Both the position numbers and the translations under genes were made by a program. From contig DATEGT010000097.1 in NCBI GenBank assembly GCA_035280025.1, positions 1 to 25,785 on the forward strand: a stretch of DNA of 25,785 nucleotides, read 5' to 3'. Below, in pieces: positions 22,382-25,785 of the stretch. The DNA is from VBDM01 sp035280025. GTDB lineage: Bacteria > Pseudomonadota > Gammaproteobacteria > Burkholderiales > SG8-39. Position 1 is the stretch's first letter; every line of letters begins with the position of its first letter. The notes under the pieces were generated by a model, which saw only the letters and a program-made list of their open reading frames with translations, was not told where the DNA came from and ran no database searches.

Positions 22382-24046
22382 TCAGTCGAGCGCGCCGCCG
22401 GCGTACGCTCGCTCGATGGCCGCGCCGAGTTCCTTCTGCACCTTCTCGCGCCTCACCTTCAAGGTGGGCGTGAGCAGCCCGTTCTCCACCGTCCAGGGCC
22501 GGCTGCTCGTCACGACGCGGCGCACGCGGATGTAGCGGGGGAATTCCTTCAGACGCTCGTTCGCCCGCTGGATGAGGCTCTTTTCGTCGGTCTCCCGGGT
22601 GACGGCGACCAGCGTGAGGAACGGCCGGCCCTCGCCGATCAGAATCGCCTGCTCGAAAGTCTGGTCGCCCAGGATCGCGAGTTCCACGTCCTGCGGCGGC
22701 AGCTTTTCGCCGTTCGAGAGCACCAGGACGTCCTTGAGGCGTCCGCGAATGAAGATCCTGCCGTCCCGAATCTCGGCGAGATCGCCGGTGTGCAGCCAGC
22801 CTCCCTCGAGCGACTTCGCGCTCGCCTCGGGGTTGTTCCAGTAGCCCTTCATCACCGAGGGACCTCGCACCAGCAGCTCGCCGTTTGCGGCGATCCGCGC
22901 CTCGACGTTGCCCAGGGGCGGGCCGACCGATTCGGGCACGTTGCCGTCCGGCCGGTTCACCGAGATCACGGGCGACGCCTCGGTCATGCCGTACCCTTGC
23001 AGCACCGGAAGCCCGAGGCCGAGGAACAGCCACGCGATCGATGGGTCGAGCGGGGCACCGCCGAGTATGGCGAGCCTCATCCTCCCGCCCAGGCGTCCCA
23101 GGACGGGGCCCGCAACGCGCGCACGCAGCAAGGCGAGAACCAGACGGTCCAGGAGCCCGGCCTCGCCGCGCACGGCCCGCCCGCCCGCGGCGACCACCCG
23201 GTCGAAGAGGAGCTTCTTCGCGGGAGACCCTGCGAGCGCCTCCTGGACGCGCGCGGCGAATTTCTCGAACACGCGCGGGACGGCGAACATGATCGTCGGA
23301 CGCTCGCTCGCGAGGTCCTCGACCAGCTGCGACACCGAGCGCGCGTAGGCAACCTTGGCGCCCAGGAAAAGCGGCAGGTAGTACCCGCCGGTGCGCTCGA
23401 ACATGTGCGAGAGCGGCAGCAGCGACAGGAACACGTCGTCCGGGCGCGCGAGGCGGAGCCGATCGCAGGCCGAAACGTTGGCAAGGATGTTGCCGTGCGT
23501 GAGCATCACGCCCTTCGGCTTCCCCGAGGTGCCCGAGGTGTAGCAGATCGTCGCGAGCGCGCCGTCCTCGACCTCGGCGGCCTCGAACTCGCCGGCCCTC
23601 TCCGGGAGCGCCGCTTCGACCGTTTCCTCGGCGCGCTCGGCTGCGAGGCACAGCACTCGCGGGAGCTTCTCTCCCAGCGTCTCGTACGACTTGGCCAACG
23701 CGGTCGCCATGCGGCTGCTCTCGGCGACGAGCAGCCGCGCCCCGCTGTTCTGGAGGCACCAGGCGACGTTTTCCGGGTTGTCGTCGGCGTACAGCGGAAC
23801 GACCACCAGCCCCAGGCCGAGCGCGCCCTGGTCGGCGGCGATCCAGTGAACGCCGTTTTTCATGCACAGCGCGATGCGATCGCCGCTCGCCATGCCCTCG
23901 GCGCGCAGAAAAGCCTGCCAGCGCGCCGCGTAGGCGGCGATGTCCCCGGCGGAGAAATCGCGCCATGCGCCGTCAACGAACTGGCGATAGAGGACGCGCT
24001 CGCGGTCGGCGAGCTGCCTTTTCAGAAGACCCGCGATGCTGGCCAT
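22382..24046 (-). CDS. AMP-dependent synthetase, long-chain acyl-CoA ligase type
   Basis: 554 residues. ANL-superfamily adenylate-forming enzyme, activating a fatty or other carboxylic acid to its CoA thioester via an acyl-AMP. Visible are the phosphate-binding loop YTSGTSGKPKGV (169-180), LPLSHMFERTGGYYLP (210-225), the adenine motif QGYGMTEASP (350-359), the GWLHTGD motif (416-422, ribose-binding Asp422), the hinge GRLKD (435-439) and the C-terminal catalytic Lys530 in LLTPTLK. The FERTGGYY and LLTPTLKVRR features point to the FAA1/FadD15-like long-chain group that is typical of betaproteobacteria. It is slightly shorter than the 600-residue members. The ATG at 24046 has only a short AGG upstream; the gene is divergent from the methyltransferase gene and convergent with the aminopeptidase gene. 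Confidence 0.93.
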   Translation of the reverse strand: MASIAGLLKRQLADRERVLYRQFVDGAWRDFSAGDIAAYAARWQAFLRAEGMASGDRIALCMKNGVHWIAADQGALGLGLVVVPLYADDNPENVAWCLQNSGARLLVAESSRMATALAKSYETLGEKLPRVLCLAAERAEETVEAALPERAGEFEAAEVEDGALATICYTSGTSGKPKGVMLTHGNILANVSACDRLRLARPDDVFLSLLPLSHMFERTGGYYLPLFLGAKVAYARSVSQLVEDLASERPTIMFAVPRVFEKFAARVQEALAGSPAKKLLFDRVVAAGGRAVRGEAGLLDRLVLALLRARVAGPVLGRLGGRMRLAILGGAPLDPSIAWLFLGLGLPVLQGYGMTEASPVISVNRPDGNVPESVGPPLGNVEARIAANGELLVRGPSVMKGYWNNPEASAKSLEGGWLHTGDLAEIRDGRIFIRGRLKDVLVLSNGEKLPPQDVELAILGDQTFEQAILIGEGRPFLTLVAVTRETDEKSLIQRANERLKEFPRYIRVRRVVTSSRPWTVENGLLTPTLKVRREKVQKELGAAIERAYAGGALD

Positions 24047-24056
24047 GGTGCGCCTG

Positions 24057-24065
24057 TGTTAGGCT
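24057..24065 (+). promoter_or_regulatory. Extended -10-like element in the divergent gap
   Basis: TGTTAGGCT fits TGnTAnnnT in the 66-base gap between the acyl-CoA synthetase and methyltransferase genes and faces the methyltransferase. Start about 24072 would leave a 40-base leader that includes the 12-codon ORF at 24078. No -35 box is apparent. Confidence 0.4.
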
Positions 24066-24077
24066 CCCCTCCCCCTG

Positions 24078-24116
24078 ATGGAGTTCTTACGGTTCATCAT
24101 GCTGAATCGGCCGTGA
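24078..24116 (+). CDS. Possible 12-codon leader ORF overlapping the methyltransferase start
   Basis: ATG at 24078 opens a short frame (MEFLRFIMLNRP) that ends in TGA at 24114-24116. The stop overlaps the GTG start of the methyltransferase (24113-24115) by GTGA. A second in-frame ATG lies at 24099. This layout allows translational coupling, and the GTG has no good ribosome site of its own, but the leader ATG is preceded by a C/T-rich stretch without a purine-rich site either. It may be chance; the peptide has no known relatives that I recognise. Confidence 0.25.
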   Translation: MEFLRFIMLNRP

Positions 24117-25276
24117 CCCCGCAAGCTTTCTTCGCTTCGTGCCCGCGCGGCCTCGAAGCCCTGCTCGCCGAGGAGCTGGCAGCGCTCGGGGCCGGCGCGA
24201 CCGGAGTCTTTCCCGGCGGCGTCGCCTTCGAGGGGGATTGGCGCGTCTGCTATCGCGCCAATCTCGAGTCCCGCCTCGCAACGCGCGTGCTGGCAAGGGT
24301 CGGGCGCTCGCCTTACCGCAGCGAGCGGGACTTGCACGAGGCCGCGCTCGCGGTGAGGTGGCCCGAATGGTTCAGCGACCGGCAGACCATCCGCGTCGAC
24401 GTCAAGGCGGTCCGCTCGCCGCTGAGGAGCCTCGATTTCGCCACCCTCACCATCAAGGACGCCGTGTGCGACCGCTTCCGGGCCGACCGCGGCCGCCGGC
24501 CCGACGTCGATACCCGCTCGCCCGACGTGCGAATTCAGGCCTTTCTCGACAAGGACACCGCCGCCTTCTACCTCGACACCTCGGGCGAGGCGCTCAACCG
24601 GCGCGGCTATCGCAGGGAACCGGGCGAGGCGCCGCTGAAAGAGAACCTCGCCGCGGGGATCGTGCGCCTTTCCGGTTGGCAGCCCGGCGAGACGCTACTC
24701 GATCCCATGTGCGGCAGCGGCACGATCGCCATCGAAGCGGCGATGATGGCGCTTGCGATTCCGCCGGGACACGGGCGCAGCTTCGGTTTCGAGCGGCTCG
24801 ACGGTTTCGACCGCCGGAAATGGAGCGAGGTTCGCGAGGCCGCGCTCGCCCGGAGGATGCCCGGGCGCCGCCTTCCGATCTTCGCCCGCGACCGCTACGG
24901 CGAGGAGCTCAAGAAGGCGCGCGCCAATCTCGAGGCGGCAGGCGTCGCGGGCTGCGTCGAGATCAAGCAGGCCGACGTCCTCGATACCGGCGCGCCGGCG
25001 CAGTCGGGGGTCCTGATCGCCAATCCGCCGTACGGCGAGCGCATCGGAGGGGAGGCCGCCCTCGCCGAGCTCTATCCCAAGCTCGGACATACGCTCAAGA
25101 AGTACTACGCCGGCTGGCGATGCTACATATTCTCGGGAGACGCGCGGCTCCCCAAGCTCATCCGGCTCGCCGCGTCCAGGCGCACCCCCCTCTACAACGG
25201 CCCTATCGAATGCCGGCTCTACGAATACCGCATGGTCGCCGGCTCCAACCGCAAAGCGTCTCCGAAAGCCGCCTGA
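24113..25276 (+). CDS. rlmL: THUMP-domain class I SAM-dependent 23S rRNA methyltransferase, RlmL-type
   Basis: 387 residues. A THUMP-like RNA-binding region (about 45-155, with RSLDFATLTIKDAVCDRFR) is followed by a Rossmann methyltransferase domain: motif I DPMCGSGTIAIEAA (197-210), RDRYGEELKKARANLEAAG, and catalytic motif IV NPPYGER (304-310), the N2-guanine type. It corresponds to the N-terminal half of E. coli RlmKL, which makes m2G2445 in 23S rRNA; the C-terminal RlmK (m7G2069) half is absent, as is usual in betaproteobacteria. The start is GTG 24113, which gives TPQAFFASCPRGLE, the normal N-terminus; the frame is open upstream but has no ATG in the intergenic gap. It converges on the DUF2721 gene with 10 bases between stops. 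Confidence 0.9.
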   Translation: MTPQAFFASCPRGLEALLAEELAALGAGATGVFPGGVAFEGDWRVCYRANLESRLATRVLARVGRSPYRSERDLHEAALAVRWPEWFSDRQTIRVDVKAVRSPLRSLDFATLTIKDAVCDRFRADRGRRPDVDTRSPDVRIQAFLDKDTAAFYLDTSGEALNRRGYRREPGEAPLKENLAAGIVRLSGWQPGETLLDPMCGSGTIAIEAAMMALAIPPGHGRSFGFERLDGFDRRKWSEVREAALARRMPGRRLPIFARDRYGEELKKARANLEAAGVAGCVEIKQADVLDTGAPAQSGVLIANPPYGERIGGEAALAELYPKLGHTLKKYYAGWRCYIFSGDARLPKLIRLAASRRTPLYNGPIECRLYEYRMVAGSNRKASPKAA

Positions 25277-25286
25277 TCTCCGCGCG

Positions 25287-25724
25287 CTAGCGCATCTGGT
25301 CGCGCGCGCTGGTGACCGCCAGGAAGATCTCGCGCAGGAAAACCAGCAGGGCGAGGATGAACGCGAGCATCGCCGCCATGAAAAGGAGGCCGATGAATTT
25401 CGAGAGATCGACTTCGATGAAGGCGTCGACGAACGCGACCGCGATCAGCAGACCGACGCAGAGGGCGCATATCACCGCGAGAACCATCGAGCCGTAGACC
25501 AGCCGCACCCGGCGGCCGAGCACGAGGAGCTCTTCGCGCACCAGCTTCTGGGCCTCTGGCTGCATCTGCCGCAGGCGGTCCTCGAGAAAACGGCTGCGGT
25601 CGACGACTCGGCCCAGCCTGTTGGAGAGGACTCCGATGATGGTCCCCACCGCGGTCAGGAGGAACACCGGGGCGATCGCGAGCTGGATCAGCCGCGCGAC
25701 GTCGATGACGTTCTCGGGGTTCAT
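25287..25724 (-). CDS. DUF2721 family membrane protein
   Basis: 145 residues with three hydrophobic segments: about 12-32 (LIQLAIAPVFLLTAVGTIIGV), 78-98 (GSMVLAVICALCVGLLIAV) and 108-132. Between the first two is a charged helix with NRLGRVVDRSRFLEDRLRQM and ELLVLGRRVRLVYGS. This matches DUF2721, small bacterial inner-membrane proteins of unknown function. The ATG at 25724 has a strong ribosome site, GGGAGGCG on the minus strand (25735-25728). The upstream gene on the same strand ends 16 bases away, so the two are probably cotranscribed. Confidence 0.85.
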   Translation of the reverse strand: MNPENVIDVARLIQLAIAPVFLLTAVGTIIGVLSNRLGRVVDRSRFLEDRLRQMQPEAQKLVREELLVLGRRVRLVYGSMVLAVICALCVGLLIAVAFVDAFIEVDLSKFIGLLFMAAMLAFILALLVFLREIFLAVTSARDQMR

Positions 25725-25740
25725 TTCGCCTCCCGGTCCG

Positions 25741-25785
25741 CTACACCATGGCCTTGCGCAGCGCGTGCTTGAAGTGGTGGATGTG
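25741..25785 (-). CDS. 3' end of an unidentified gene
   Basis: The last 14 codons and TAG stop (25743-25741) of a minus-strand gene that runs off the right edge. The visible C-terminus reads HIHHFKHALRKAMV, basic and His-rich. This is too short to identify. The assignment as coding rests on the open frame reaching the edge, the well-placed stop 16 bases before the DUF2721 ribosome site and start, and codon usage like the neighbours; a chance frame cannot be excluded. Confidence 0.45.
   Translation of the reverse strand, partial: HIHHFKHALRKAMV

Noticed and set aside
1..25785. tRNA/rRNA genes, CRISPR arrays, insertion sequences, att sites or phage genes
   Set aside because: I looked for these and found no cloverleaf-like units, regular direct repeats, transposase or integrase frames; nearly all of the sequence is covered by core genes.

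Overview
The window is chromosomal DNA from a high-GC betaproteobacterium. The evidence is gene content and order: DUF2782 beside a ThrB-type homoserine kinase next to polA, a BPSS1780-type membrane protein, and the block DUF971-ubiE-Tim44-ubiJ-ubiB. Strong third-position G/C bias and alphaproteobacterium-unlike synteny agree. I cannot name genus or species. I see no tRNA, rRNA, CRISPR array, insertion sequence, prophage or integrase. It reads as core genome, tightly packed, with most gaps under 70 bases.

Layout. Minus strand, 1-2902: the first 31 codons of an exported, probably outer-membrane, protein, then full-length polA from a TTG start. Plus strand, 2963-22374: one long co-directional run. 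It holds DUF2782 protein and homoserine kinase; a BPSS1780-like membrane protein, a HIT protein, a 530-residue possibly PilZ-related protein and DUF971; the ubiquinone genes ubiE, a Tim44-domain protein, ubiJ and ubiB; a sodium:solute symporter, DUF47/PhoU-like protein, PiT phosphate transporter, macrodomain protein and VanZ-like protein; then a thioredoxin-like 2Fe-2S ferredoxin, an alpha/beta hydrolase, a NodI/NodJ-like ABC exporter and HemJ; then a GNAT acetyltransferase and a secreted M1 aminopeptidase. From 22382 the strands alternate: long-chain acyl-CoA synthetase (minus), an RlmL-type 23S rRNA methyltransferase (plus), and DUF2721 with the last 14 codons of an unidentified gene (minus).

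Functionally the centre is respiratory and housekeeping metabolism: ubiquinone C-methylation plus its accessory factors, phosphate uptake with a PhoU-like partner, protoporphyrinogen oxidation, threonine synthesis, DNA repair and rRNA methylation.

The most notable points are: (1) PolA keeps all polymerase and 5'-nuclease motifs but has Ala where the first catalytic Asp of the 3'-5' exonuclease is expected; (2) short gaps repeatedly carry a TGnTAnnnT extended -10-like element, several so close to the start codon that the mRNAs would be leaderless; (3) a 12-codon upstream ORF whose stop overlaps the GTG start of the rRNA methyltransferase; (4) a His-rich tail on the symporter; (5) two tail-to-tail gene pairs separated by only 7 and 10 bases. 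I did not find a convincing previously undescribed multi-gene system.
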